Source of the DNA: Microdochium bolleyi
Lineage: Eukaryota; Ascomycota; Sordariomycetes; Xylariales; Microdochiaceae
Direction: 5' to 3'
NCBI GenBank assembly: GCA_001566295.1
Contig: KQ964311.1
Location: forward strand, 1-28,000
Length of the DNA: 28,000 nucleotides
Below the pieces are notes generated by a model, which was not told where the DNA came from, did not search any database, and saw only the letters and a program-made list of their open reading frames with translations. The translations under genes were made by a program, and so were the position numbers. Positions 1-9,598 of this stretch are shown here, piece by piece (positions within the stretch are counted from its first letter, which is position 1; each line of letters starts with the position of its first letter).

Positions 1-199
1 GGGGGCGAAGAATGAACCAGTATCCGCCCGCTCTCGCCGCTGCTCCCGTTGCGATGCGCCGCCGCCCGTTCGCGAAGAATTACTTGCAAGTGTTTGAATA
101 GGGTATATGGTTGTTCACACGATCCACCAGACCCAAGCCCTGTCCGATTGCCACCGATCATTTCAAAAACCACACTACCAACGCTGCTACCTTGTACTC

Positions 200-871
200 T
201 CAGGAGCTTGAAGTGGTGATCAAGTGCTGATGGCACCGTCTTTCCACCCACTCGTGCTGCAGCAAGCCAAAGCTGCACCAGTCCCACCACTGCAGGTCAA
301 AGTAGATCATGTCTCGCTTGCGACCTTCGTCCCTAAACCCCAGCTTCTGCCAGAGATGAATCGATCTCGTGTTGAATGCGATGGTGTTGGCGCTGACGCG
401 GTGCACGCCGGCGAATCGGAACGCCCAGTCGAGTGCCCATCCTACGGCCTCGGCGCCGTAACCCTGGTTCTGGAATGGTTCTGCGATGAACACGCCGAGC
501 TCCGTGTCGCGACAATGTGCGATTGAGTCGGGACTCTTGCTCAAGGTCAGGAGGCCTATAGGAACCAGCGCTTTCGCTTCCTTGCTTCCAGGCGCGTCAT
601 TGATCCATTCTGGTACCGATCCAGGCAGGCAAGCCACGACCGCCAGCAATGAAGACTTGAGCAAGGAGTCAACCCAGTCTGCAGATCGTTGTGTCTGGGC
701 GGGCAGGAATAGTACTGGACAGGCAAGGGCTGAGGAGGCCGTGCCAGACTGCACGGCGTCGAATATGAACTTCTTGTCTGCCGACGTGTTTTCGAGGGCA
801 CGATAGATGAGATTCTTTGTCTGGAAGACAAGGTCGAGTTTGTGTGTGAAATGAGGCATTATGGCGAGCAT
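200..871 (-). CDS. GNAT-family N-acetyltransferase (RimJ/RimL type)
   Basis: Predicted acetyl-CoA-dependent acetyltransferase of the GNAT fold; the substrate cannot be told from sequence. The C-terminal half carries the diagnostic acetyl-CoA loop QNQGYGAEA (Q-x-x-G-x-G/A motif) after a beta-strand reading GVFIAEPF, then an HRVSANTIAFNTRSIHLW strand/helix and a KLGFRDEGR motif typical of RimJ-like members. The reading frame is open up to 964. I prefer the ATG at 871 (A at -3) or the one at 859 (MPHFTHK), because residues upstream of these look non-conserved. From 871 the protein is about 223 residues, normal for the family. No intron is needed. It faces away from the UstYa-like gene, so the two may share the 872-1346 intergenic region as a divergent promoter. 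The family call is firm; the exact start is not. Confidence 0.85.
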   Translation of the reverse strand: MLAIMPHFTHKLDLVFQTKNLIYRALENTSADKKFIFDAVQSGTASSALACPVLFLPAQTQRSADWVDSLLKSSLLAVVACLPGSVPEWINDAPGSKEAKALVPIGLLTLSKSPDSIAHCRDTELGVFIAEPFQNQGYGAEAVGWALDWAFRFAGVHRVSANTIAFNTRSIHLWQKLGFRDEGRKRDMIYFDLQWWDWCSFGLLQHEWVERRCHQHLITTSSS

Positions 872-1346
872 TTTTTGTGCCGGAAACGGAGACGTATCAC
901 TTGTCACCAATTGAGCCAAAAAGAAAGGGCCACTAAGACCATGGAAAGCTCCTGCCCTTCTCAATCTTGACTGTGGTCATGTATGGCAAACAAAGAATTC
1001 TTAACTCACCATGGGTTCTTGACCCTTCAAGCGCTCTCTCGTAGCCACCGCCAAGTTCCGCGGTTGGAGCTGGCATCATGGCCGCGCGGTGTGGGGCGGC
1101 ACCGCGCGGACGCACCCCAATCTGCACGGCACAAGGATCATTCTAAGCGCGCGGGATTTGCCAAGGAAATGGCTTGGTGCATGTGCCTGCGGAGGGGTCC
1201 ACTGAGGAACTATATGCCGTGGACTCTCCGGATCATCTCGGTACCACGGCTCCTTGGTTAGAGTGATGACCTTCAATCAATTACACCTAGTTGTTGTTCA
1301 GCTTTTCGAAAGACACGGACCCGGGACACAAACCACAATCGCGACA
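872..1346. other. Intergenic region between divergent genes
   Basis: There is no supportable gene here. The stretch separates the divergently transcribed acetyltransferase and UstYa-like oxidase and presumably holds both promoters. I see no convincing TATA box or operator. The short open frames present lack domain similarity and coding-like composition. Confidence 0.5.
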
Positions 1347-2347
1347 ATGGTAAAGCAAGAAGCCCCCTTACTGTCCGCTGATGACAGAGAGTCCATGGAT
1401 ATCGAAGGGAGCATTGATATCAAACCGGCTCTCAAGAAGGTCAAGTCCTCGTCAAGCTGGCTCCTGAAAGCTCTCGTCATGATTTTGACCATCTCAGTGG
1501 CCACCCTCCTGTTCATGGTTGCCAACTTAGCTCGGTCTCGCGGGTCAACTGATCAGGAATGCGTTGCGCAACTATCAGTGTGGTGTAAGACACTAGACCT
1601 CAGCTGAGTCTCCCAGACATGACCGTTTGCGATTAACAATGACTTTCCAGCCCCCGCGATCGAAGCCGTTGAGTACATCGAGTACAACTGGGGGAATGAA
1701 TTCAACTCGACCAGCAAATTCCGAGGGCCCCCCACACCGGAGTTGGAACAAGCCTGGACTGATGTTTCTCTCAGTAAGTCTCACCATGCAGCTGAATCGG
1801 ACACATGCTCCTCAATCTGTTGGCATCGGGCTAAGCGCAATGCATCTCCAGAACATGGAATTTCGGTGCCTCAGGACAAACTTTCTTTTCTCAACAGGAC
1901 CGATGATGACCATGTTCAGCACATCGATGAAGACCCTACAAAGGGCTATACGGGCTTATTGGAGGTTTTCCATCAGCTTCATTGCCTCGTGAGTTTGGGC
2001 AAATCTTCCCCAGCCAAGCGAAGTCAAAGTCGTATATGAGAGATACTGACCGTGTACCTCAACAGAACCTGGTTCGCCAATATACCTGGCTGCTCATGGG
2101 CAAATACCAAGACATGGACACTCCAACATCGCTGACCGCTGGCCCCGTTGGCAATCGTATGCACGCCGACCACTGCATCGAGACATTGAGACTTGCGCTC
2201 ATGTGTCAATCTGACATCACGCCCGTGCTTGTCATTGCGGATCCGTCAGCACCCATTGGTAACCGGGCAGACTTCAATTCCTATCACAAGTGTCGCAACT
2301 TCGGCAAGATCGAGGCTTGGATGGACGAGAACTGGACCACGCCATGA
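1347..2347 (+). CDS. UstYa-like (DUF3328) oxidase, four exons
   Basis: Exons 1347-1584, 1651-1773, 1852-1988 and 2066-2347 join in phase to about 259 residues. The introns (66, 78 and 77 nt) have GTAAGA, GTAAGT and GTGAGT donors and AG acceptors, with CTGAC or TTAAC-like branch sites in the first and third. Residues about 38-60 form one membrane segment after a short cytosolic tail. A conserved-looking AVEYIEYNWGNEF / GPPTPELEQAW block follows. The two family-defining HxxHC motifs are present: HQLHC (about 161-165) and HADHC (about 199-203). UstYa-family proteins act in fungal RiPP (ustiloxin-type) and other secondary-metabolite pathways in oxidative cyclisation, hydroxylation or related tailoring, probably binding metal through these His/Cys residues. 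Length is typical and no break is seen. The neighbouring SDR, monooxygenase and regulator fit a biosynthetic locus. The ATG has a good context (GACAATGG). Confidence 0.9.
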
Positions 2348-2859
2348 AGGTTGTGTTTCTGCCAGCTTCATATCAGTAGTCGTTGAGCATTGCATGCTTG
2401 CCTCGTTCGCAGCCATGCAGCCTGGATCAATAAACTCAATTGAGATGGAATGACTTAAAAATGAGCGTGCTTGGCACCTCTGCCCGAACGCCTGAAGCCC
2501 AGCACGAATATGACGTGAGCTTGATCGACAATTGCCAACCCAAGGCCTGTACCTCGCTATATTGGAAATGTGGGCAACCGATGAGCAACAGGTTGCCTCG
2601 AACGGAAACTCCCTACGCACCAATGCCACGACCAGGATGCATTGGACTGAGAGTTCAGAGGCAGCCAAATTCTGCCAACATGCAGAGACTTTCCATGGCC
2701 GAACATTCAAAGTAGACATCCTTTCGGGTTCGATCTGCGCACGCGACACTTGGACTCGTGCAGCTGAAGCCTGGTCATTTTCTCTATTGGCGCCATTCAC
2801 GACCTTCACCAAAGCGAACTAGCACGAGACTGTACTCGGCAAGTCCGACGCCTTCGAAC
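2348..2859. other. Spacer between UstYa-like gene and NLR relic
   Basis: There is no assignable gene. The frame over 2532-2822 reads as protein-like sequence (for example LEMWATDEQQVASNGNS and HAETFHGRTFKV) without any domain I recognise. It could be a fragment of a lost gene or chance. Confidence 0.35.
2429..2434 (+). terminator. Possible polyadenylation signal of the UstYa-like gene
   Basis: An AATAAA hexamer lies about 80 nt after the stop codon of the UstYa-like gene, a usual distance for a fungal 3' UTR. This is a motif match only. Confidence 0.4.
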
Positions 2860-5712
2860 ATGTTAGACCGCAACCATTTTACCATCGGGTGGATCTGTGC
2901 TATTAATACAGAATGTATCGCTGCGCAGATGATGTTCGATAAGGTCCTCGGCAAGCCAGAGGACGTTCCATCTAATAATGCTAACGCCTATAGCTTCGGT
3001 CGCATCGCTAGGCATAAGGTGGTAGTAGCTCTGCTACCTCATAGGCAGTATAGCATAGCAGCCGCGGCCGGCGTTGTTAAGGACATGATCCGCACTTTCC
3101 CTATCCGCAACATGCTTATAGTCGGCATTACCGGTAGTGCACCTCGCCACAATCACGAGCCTGATATTCGGCTTGGGGACGTCGTAGTTAGCTCGCCAGG
3201 CAATAGCAATAGCGGCGTTTTACACTACGGCTACGGCAAGAAGTTGCAAGACCAGGATGACCAGCAACTATTCAAGACCACGAGCCACCTCAATCAATCG
3301 TCATTAGCTTTGCTCAACGTAATGAACCTGCTCAAGGCGAAGCACAAGATTGAGGGACATCTGATCTAAGAGTGCATCCAGGAGGCATTGCAAGCAAAGA
3401 AGCTCAAGCCGAAGACGAGACAGGAGTTGCAACGTCCTAACCCCAGCACCGACACGCTCTTCAGGGCAGATGTGCTCTACGTCTTAACTTACGACAACTG
3501 CGACCCTTATAGGGCCGACGAATCCGCTTTAGTGAACCGGCTACCACGCAACCCTAATAACGTCAATCCCATAATCCACTATAGTCTCATCAGCTACGCC
3601 AACTAACTTATAAAAGACGCTATTATAAGAGACAAGCTATCGCAGGAGAAGGGGATCCTATACTTCGAGATGGAGGCTACTAGACTAATGAACCAAATCC
3701 CATTAATCGCTATACAGGGCATTTGCGACTATGCCGACTTATATAAAAATAAGATATAGCAAGGTTACGCGGCGATAACCGCTACAGCCTTTACGAAGTA
3801 GGTGCTTGGTAACGTCACCCCTAACCAGGTGTTAGCTGAGGCACGACTTGCTGATCAGATGGATATTGGGTTCTCGAAAAGTACGTAGAGATAGAAAGTA
3901 TTCCCTTTCTACTCTTTTAAGTATGCTCTAACAGCCTACTAGTGAACCAACAGTTTTAAGACATTAGGAATAAATTAAGCGGCCTTAGGACAACATCGAC
4001 TTAGTCCTATCTTAGGCAGTGGCTCTCCCCGGCGGATCCGTTCACAAACTATGAGCGAGCCTGGCGTTAGCGCCACCAGAACACGGGCCGCTAGCTGCTC
4101 GAAACCCCCGAGTACGATTCATAGAAGAACACCGCAAGCTCATTTCTCTAGTTGTACGGCAAACCAGGCTGCGGCAAGACTGTCCTTAGCAGCACTATCA
4201 TTGACGACCTGGACCTAGCTATTACTAAGTCATATCCTCTCTTGTACTTCTACTTCGATTTTAGTAACACCCGAAAGCAGAAGGTCGAGGATATGGTCCG
4301 GTCTCTCGTCTACCAGCTATATTATTAGACTACAAGGACACAAGCGCCACTTAACTCTTTATACGCCTTGTACTAGAATGGAATTAACCAGCCGTCGTAT
4401 AAGTCTCTTTAAACAACGCTCGAATCGATGCTACAGATGGCGGGGGAGGTGTGGACGGTACTAGATACGCTAGATGAGTATACGACTCGGAGGGACCTCC
4501 TTGATTGGATACGAACACTAAGAAAGGCGGACGTCAGGGTGTCCTTAATTGTAACGAGCCGTCCCGAACAGGAGATCAAGGCTTCAATTCTAGGGATGGA
4601 GTACGGCATCAGCGTTTTACTACTACAGAGCAACCTTGTACATAATAATATACGGCATTTCGTTAAGGAAATGGTTCACGGGGACAACCCCCTTCGCCGA
4701 TAGCGCAAAGATCCCAACACCCAGGCCAAAATTCAGAAGAGCCTACTTCAGAAAGCCGATAGGATATAAGTAGCACCGCAGATTTCAATAACGTCCTACG
4801 ACTAATGAATCGACAGGTTTCGATAGGTAACATACCAGCTCGATACCCTTAAGAGGTACAAAGATCCCCAAACGCTAGACAAGATATTACAATCCCTCCT
4901 AAGAGACTTAGATAAGACATACAATCGCATTATAAAAGGAATATCCCTAGAGGACAGACCATACGCCATACGTATTTTACGGTTTCTTATATATATTCAG
5001 AACGCCCACTACGTATCGAAGAAGCTATTAATGCAATTGCCGTGGACCCTACAAAGCAGCCACGATTCGACCTAGAGTATCGCATACCTAAGCCGGACGA
5101 AATTTCACAATACTACTCCAGTCTCGTAGTTGTGTCTAAAAGGAGCGATGGCAAAGCAGTTACGAGGGAGATACAGCTATCACACTACTCGGTCAAGGAA
5201 TGGCTAGAGTCAGATCGCTTAGAAGAGTCACTCATAAATGACTTTCACCAGCAGTATATACTAGCGGCTATGGCCGTAATCTGCATAGCATATCTACTGG
5301 AGCTCCCCAGCGAGCTTGAGACTGGAGATGTTGGAAGTCAATATCCATTAGCCCGATATGCAGCTATTTATTGGGCGAGGCATGCCTCGATCGGCTCGAC
5401 CGCTATGGACATCGTGAACAGCTGGGCGATAAAGCTGTTCAGTTGTACCAAGACATACAACTTAAGTCTGCGCCTCACAGGAGAGGAAGATGAGTGGGGA
5501 TCTGACACGGATTCCGTTCAAGATCAGCCAACTCCTTGCCTGACTTTTGCAGCTGAATATGGGTTGCAAGAAGCTGCCAAGCGACTTCTCGACCACGGCG
5601 CCGACGTTAACGCGCAGGGCGGACGCTCCGGCAATGCTCTTCAGGCTGCCTCATCAGGTGGACACGAGGCTATCGCGGGACTACTTCTCGAGCACGGCGC
5701 CGACATTAATGC
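2860..5712 (+). pseudogene. NLR-type receptor relic: nucleoside phosphorylase - NACHT - ankyrin
   Basis: Remains of a fungal NLR/STAND receptor, the class that includes heterokaryon-incompatibility and innate-immunity-like proteins. The PNP_UDP phosphorylase-like N domain runs from ATG 2860 (HFTIGWICAINTE; LGDVVVSSPG) to about 3800 (EMEATRLMN; GICDYADLYKNK), with stops at 3367-3369, 3604-3606 and 3757-3759. The NACHT part shows Walker A GKPGCGKT near 4158-4180 and a Walker B-like VLDTLDEY near 4455-4480. A post-NACHT segment with LSHYSVKEWLES (about 5180-5215) precedes two ankyrin repeats (about 5540-5712) ending GADINAR. Domain parts lie in different frames (1, 0, 2), so introns, indels or both are involved. 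Stops at 4092, 4122, 4149 and 3757 are TAG where family members have Trp (TGG), the G-to-A change expected of RIP. The gene ends abruptly inside an ankyrin repeat at the SDR junction. It is clearly non-functional. Confidence 0.85.
2870..5480. other. RIP-like mutated tract
   Basis: By eye this tract is rich in TpA steps and poorer in G+C than the genes on either side. Its in-frame stops fit C-to-T or G-to-A changes of conserved codons: TGG to TAG at 3757, 4092, 4122 and 4149, and CAA to TAA at 3367. Missense changes at the phosphorylase motif (expected EMEAAGLMN, seen EMEATRLMN) are both G-to-A. Such CpA-to-TpA changes are the known signature of repeat-induced point mutation in ascomycetes. 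The ankyrin end (about 5480-5712) looks much less affected. The boundaries are approximate. Confidence 0.7.
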
Positions 5713-6723
5713 GCGGCGGCATCGGCGCGAGCGTTGCCCGGCAACTCCTGGCCCGAAACGCGCGGACCAAGATCTTCATCGTCGACCATGCGCCCCTGGC
5801 CTGGACTCCCGAGCCGAGATCCCCCGTCTCGTACTTCAGGTGCGATCTTAGCAGCGCCAGCGCCATCAGGACGCTCACAGCCCGCATCCGGTCCGAGGTC
5901 GGGCACCCCACGGTCCTCGTCAACAACGCCGGCCTCAGCCGCGGCGCCACCGTCGTGGACGGGAGCCACACCGACGTCGAGCTGACCATACGCACCAACC
6001 TAGTCGCGCCGTTTCTCCTGACCAAGGAGTTCCTCCCGCGCATGGTCAGCATGGACCACGGCCACGTCGTCAACGTCGGCTCCGTCAGCAGCCTGTTCCC
6101 GCCGGCCAGGGTCGCCGACTACGCGGCCACGAAGGCGGGCATCACGGCTCTGCACGAGGTGCGTTGGGGCTTTCATTCTTCCTTTTCTTCTCCATTTATT
6201 TCTTATTGTCTGAAGACAATATACATGTGCTTGTGTGTGTGTGTGTGTGTATGTGTAAGGGATAGAGGACCGAGGCAGATATCCAAACATACCCTGCAGC
6301 TAACAGAAGAAGACCTTGCAACTCGAGCTCAAGCAGGTCCACCACGCCTCCCGCGTCCGCCTGACGTTGGGCATCCTCGGGTTCATCAAGATCCCCCTGT
6401 TCAAGGGCGAGACCCTGCAGTCCCCCTTCCTGTTCCCGCTGCTCCACGTTGACACCGTCGGCGAAGCGTTCGTGGACGCCCTGTACAGCGGGCTCGGCAC
6501 GACCATCTACCTGCCGGGCATCATGCGCTACGTCGCTATGCTGGTAAGCCTGTCTGATTGCGATTTGCGCAGTGTGCACACGTCACTAACCTGCTGACTT
6601 CCATCTATCCAGCGAGCGGGCCCGGAGTGGCTCAGCCGGGGTGTGAGAGAGGGAACCGCGTCATTACGTGTGGACTTCAAGGGTAGGCAGCAGGTGATCA
6701 AGGAGACTGGAGGCCTGGCGTAG
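5709..6723 (+). pseudogene. 5'-truncated short-chain dehydrogenase/reductase (SDR16C/retinol-dehydrogenase-like)
   Basis: Exons 5709-6158, 6307-6543 and 6613-6723 are all phase 0, with introns of 148 and 69 nt. They encode a classical SDR core: GGIGASVARQLL at the very start, NNAGLSR, the catalytic Ser in VNVGSVSSLF and YAATK (Tyr-x-x-x-Lys). The C-terminal part (LELKQVHHAS... to stop 6723) resembles the RDH10/SDR16C group, which oxidise or reduce alcohols and ketones using NAD(P). The first Rossmann strand and the TG of TGxxxGIG are missing, because the upstream DNA is the ankyrin end of the NLR relic. Probably 40-80 N-terminal residues are lost. An ATG at 5709, created or captured at the junction, is in frame (MRGGIGAS) and would give about 265 residues, but without a complete cofactor-binding fold. 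Intron 1 holds a TG microsatellite. Most likely a pseudogene; expression from the chimeric start is not excluded. Confidence 0.75.
6232..6256. repeat. (TG)n microsatellite in SDR intron 1
   Basis: A nearly pure TG dinucleotide run, followed by ATGTGT, lies inside the first intron of the SDR. It is complementary in orientation to the longer AC run at 7246-7314. Confidence 0.85.
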
Positions 6724-7268
6724 TCATTGTGTGACATATTCAGTTATGCTATCTTTCTGAAATAGTGACATCCAGGGGTGTTGCAATGTGTCGCCGAGGT
6801 AACGCGTTGTGCCATACTGCCCTCCATTCTTTTGGGTTCCATATATCAGAGGTGACATTGGCCATTCGGGGAATAACTGCCTAGAGTGTGAAGTGTCGTG
6901 GGTGTTTCCAGGAATGGAAAGTTTCCGAAGCCCCCAGTGCTCCGTCTGGCGGCTCGATCAAGGTGGAAACCCAAACGGCTACATGCCGAAGGGTCGGGAT
7001 CGTTCCGATAAGGGTGCCGCCCGGGCTCCTCAGGCGCGGGCGATCCCGCTAATGGAGTGGGCGTGCCGGGACCATCGGGACTAACACGAGGTGGCACATA
7101 TCCGATGAGTGGTTTATATCCTAGACAAGAGAGGGAGCGGCCGCGGAGCCTTGGTAGTCTCCAGCCATCTTGAATATTGTACTGGAGAGAGCCATTTGAA
7201 AAGGATATTACGTTGGCATTTTCAAACCCCAGGCATACAATACAGACACCCACACACACCCACACACA

Positions 7269-7313
<45 letters not shown>

Positions 7314-7316
7314 AGC
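6724..7316. other. Intergenic region upstream of the monooxygenase
   Basis: There is no supportable gene. It should hold the SDR 3' end and the monooxygenase promoter and leader, which ends in the AC microsatellite. Long open frames on the minus strand here are shadows that run into the monooxygenase. Confidence 0.5.
7246..7314. repeat. (AC)n microsatellite next to the monooxygenase start
   Basis: About 65 nt of CA/AC dinucleotide repeat, broken by a few CC steps, ends only a few bases before the predicted ATG at 7317. It would therefore form most of the immediate 5' leader of the monooxygenase mRNA. Confidence 0.9.
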
Positions 7317-9152
7317 ATGGGCTCGAAAGCGGAGGCCGAGGTCAGCTACAGCCAATTTGCTTGTGTCGGGACCGGCTTCTCGGCCATTGGCCTGGGGGCG
7401 ACGCTCACCAAGGTGGTACGGCATCGAGGACATTGTGTTTTTCGAGCAGCATGACCAGCTGGGGGGCACGTGGTTCATCAACCAGTATCCAGGTCTGCAC
7501 ACTTTACGGCTATGGGCTCTTCGGCCTTTCCCCGGGCCAAGAAACGAACACGATGCTGACCTCGCCCGCTCGCCCTTGCCGCAGGATGTGCCTGCGACGT
7601 GCCCAGCGCGCTGTACAGCTTCTCCTTTGAGCCCAACCCGGCATGGAGCCGCGTGCTGCCGTCGAGCGGCGGGCTCTGGGCCTACCTCGAAGGCGTGGCG
7701 CTTAAGTACGACCTGAAGCGGAGGATGAGCTTCGGCATGCGCGTCGACAAGTGCGAGTGGCTCGAGCCGGCGGGTCGCTGGCGCATGGCGATCCGCCATC
7801 TCAAGACGGGCACGGTCCTGACGCACGAGTGCCAGTTCCTCTTCTGCGCGACGGGCCAGCTAGTGCAGCCGCGGGAGCTCGACGTGCCCGGGCGTGAGCG
7901 CTTCAAAGGGGACATGTTCCACACGGCGCGGTGGAGGGCGGACGTGTCGCTGAGCGACAAGAAGGTCGTGGTGTTCGGCAACGGCTGCACAGCGGCGCAG
8001 GTGGTGCCGGCAGTCGTGGGCTCGACAAGGAGCCTGACGCAGTTTGTGCGCGCGAAGCACTGGATTCTGCCGCCCATCGACCGCGAGGTGCCCGACTGGG
8101 CGCACGCCCTGCTGCGCCGGCTGCCGGGCCTCATGGGCCTGCAGCGGCTGCTTGTCTTCCTGGCCGCCGAGCACACGCTGCGCGGGTTTCCTCTCACCGA
8201 GGCGGCGGCGCGGTTCCGGCGTGCCCAGCGCGCCAAGGCCGAGCGGTACATGCGTGCCGCCGCGCCGGCGAGGTACCACGACCTGCTGCTCCCGGACTTC
8301 GAGGTCAGGTGCAAGCGGCGGATCTTCGACGCCGGGTACCTCGCCAGCCTGCATGACGAGCGGCTCACGCTGACGGAGGAGCCGCCGCTGGAGATGGTGG
8401 CCGAGGGCGTCCGGACAGCGAGCGGCGTGGTCGAGGCCGACGTAGTCGTGGTGGCCAACGGGTTCGTGACGAGCGAGTTCCTCGTCGACATCGACGTGCG
8501 CGGCGTCGGCGGCGAGACGCTACAGCAGCACTGGCGGCAGGCATATGGCGGGCCCGAGGCGTACAACTGCTCCGTGCTGAGCGGCTTCCCCAACATGTTC
8601 ATCCTGCTAGGGCCCAATGCTGCCACTGGCCACACGTCGGCCGTAATGGCCGCCGAGAACTCGGTCAACTACGCCCTGAGGATCATCCGGCCTGTGCTCG
8701 AAGGCCGCGCCAGCATCGCGGCCCTGCGCGCCGACGCCGAGAGGCGGTACAGCGACCGCATGCAGGCGGCCCTCCGCAGCAAGGTCTGGAACTCGGGCTG
8801 CCAGAGCTGGTACGTCACCACGGCCGACGGCGACGGCGACGGCGGCCAGACCTGGAACGCCATGAGCTATCCGTGGTCCCAGGCCCATTTCTGGTACCGC
8901 AGCGTCTTTCCTGTCTGGTCGGACTGGGAATATCAGGTGCGTTGCTTGCCCCCCTCCCCCTTCTCCTTCCCCTCGGGGGACCGCATGCACGCTTGCTTAC
9001 ATGTCTGTCAGGGCCGCGTTGGCAAGAAGACACTGACCAAGAGATCTGCTTGGTCTGGGACCATTCTAGGCAGCATTCCTGCGCTTGTGGTTATGGCTAC
9101 CATCACGTGGTGGCTCTCGGGGTGGCCGGGAATGACGGAGACCATGGCATAG
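7317..9152 (+). CDS. Baeyer-Villiger-type FAD/NADPH monooxygenase (one frame break)
   Basis: Predicted class B flavin monooxygenase that inserts oxygen into ketones or oxygenates a related substrate, probably tailoring a metabolite. Exons 7317-7492, 7585-8936 and 9012-9152 give about 555 residues. Seen in order: FAD-binding VGTGFSAIGLG, LGGTWFINQYPG leading into CACDVPS (joined exactly by intron 1), the fingerprint FKGDMFHTARW (consensus FxGxxxHxxxW) near 7902-7934, an NADPH Rossmann motif FGNGCTAAQVVP, and a C-terminal LLGPNAATGHTS block. The last 35 residues contain one hydrophobic segment (TILGSIPALVVMATITWWL), suggesting a membrane anchor. Frame changes by +1 near 7410-7414 (ACC AAG G TGG TAC), between the FAD motif and GIEDIVFFEQ; no intron can explain it. 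Intron 2 (75 nt) is stop-free and a multiple of three, so retention would only insert residues. The product class is certain; intactness is not. Confidence 0.85.
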
Positions 9153-9598
9153 ATTAGAATTCGCTATCCCTGAGTACCCTATTACACGTCGCGTAGGTAG
9201 ACACAACTAGGAGAGCGGGATGCCGAGGCTCATGTGATGTTGGGGTATGCACAATACGCCAAGGGTTAGGTAATCTGAATAAATTATGCAGGGGGCGTTG
9301 GGGACTGGGAATGCGTATGCGAATGCCGTCCCCAGCGGGATGATCCCGACGGCCACATCCAACATGTATTGTACCTTGACAGGATACCCTACTGTGCCCT
9401 CTCCATGCTGTCCCGTACGTGCCCTTGGACTGACTTCCCCAAATCACAGCCTGCCCCAAGAACTACTGGTACTTTAGTGATCATTCTCGCATACTGCCCG
9501 GCCCTCGTCCAACGCCCGCATGGCGAGCAACGACGAGTCATCCCTCCCTTCCCCCCACACGCGCGGACCCCAGCCACGACCAGCTAACGGCCGTCTAG
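9153..9598. other. Spacer where a Zn2Cys6 exon would be expected
   Basis: The 3' UTR of the monooxygenase and the 5' side of the transcription factor gene meet here. The end (CAGCTAACGGCCGTCTAG, 9581-9598) looks like a branch site plus acceptor, implying an upstream exon. I translated the plus strand in three frames around 9286-9560 and found no C-x2-C-x6-C pattern. Confidence 0.5.
9278..9283 (+). terminator. Possible polyadenylation signal of the monooxygenase
   Basis: An AATAAA hexamer lies about 126 nt after the monooxygenase stop codon. Motif match only. Confidence 0.35.

Noticed and set aside
5042..5851. Intact ankyrin protein read through past 5712
   Set aside because: After 5712 the frame is a shifted reading of the SDR; only the part before the junction is genuine NLR sequence.
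6846..7826. 326-codon minus-strand frame
   Set aside because: It runs through the AC microsatellite (a Val-Cys run) and antisense to the monooxygenase; no motif.
7682..8668. 328-codon minus-strand frame
   Set aside because: Antisense shadow of the monooxygenase, in which all motifs are on the plus strand.
9286..9587. Hidden Zn2Cys6 exon upstream of the regulator
   Set aside because: Three-frame reading gives isolated Cys residues but no C-x2-C-x6-C spacing.
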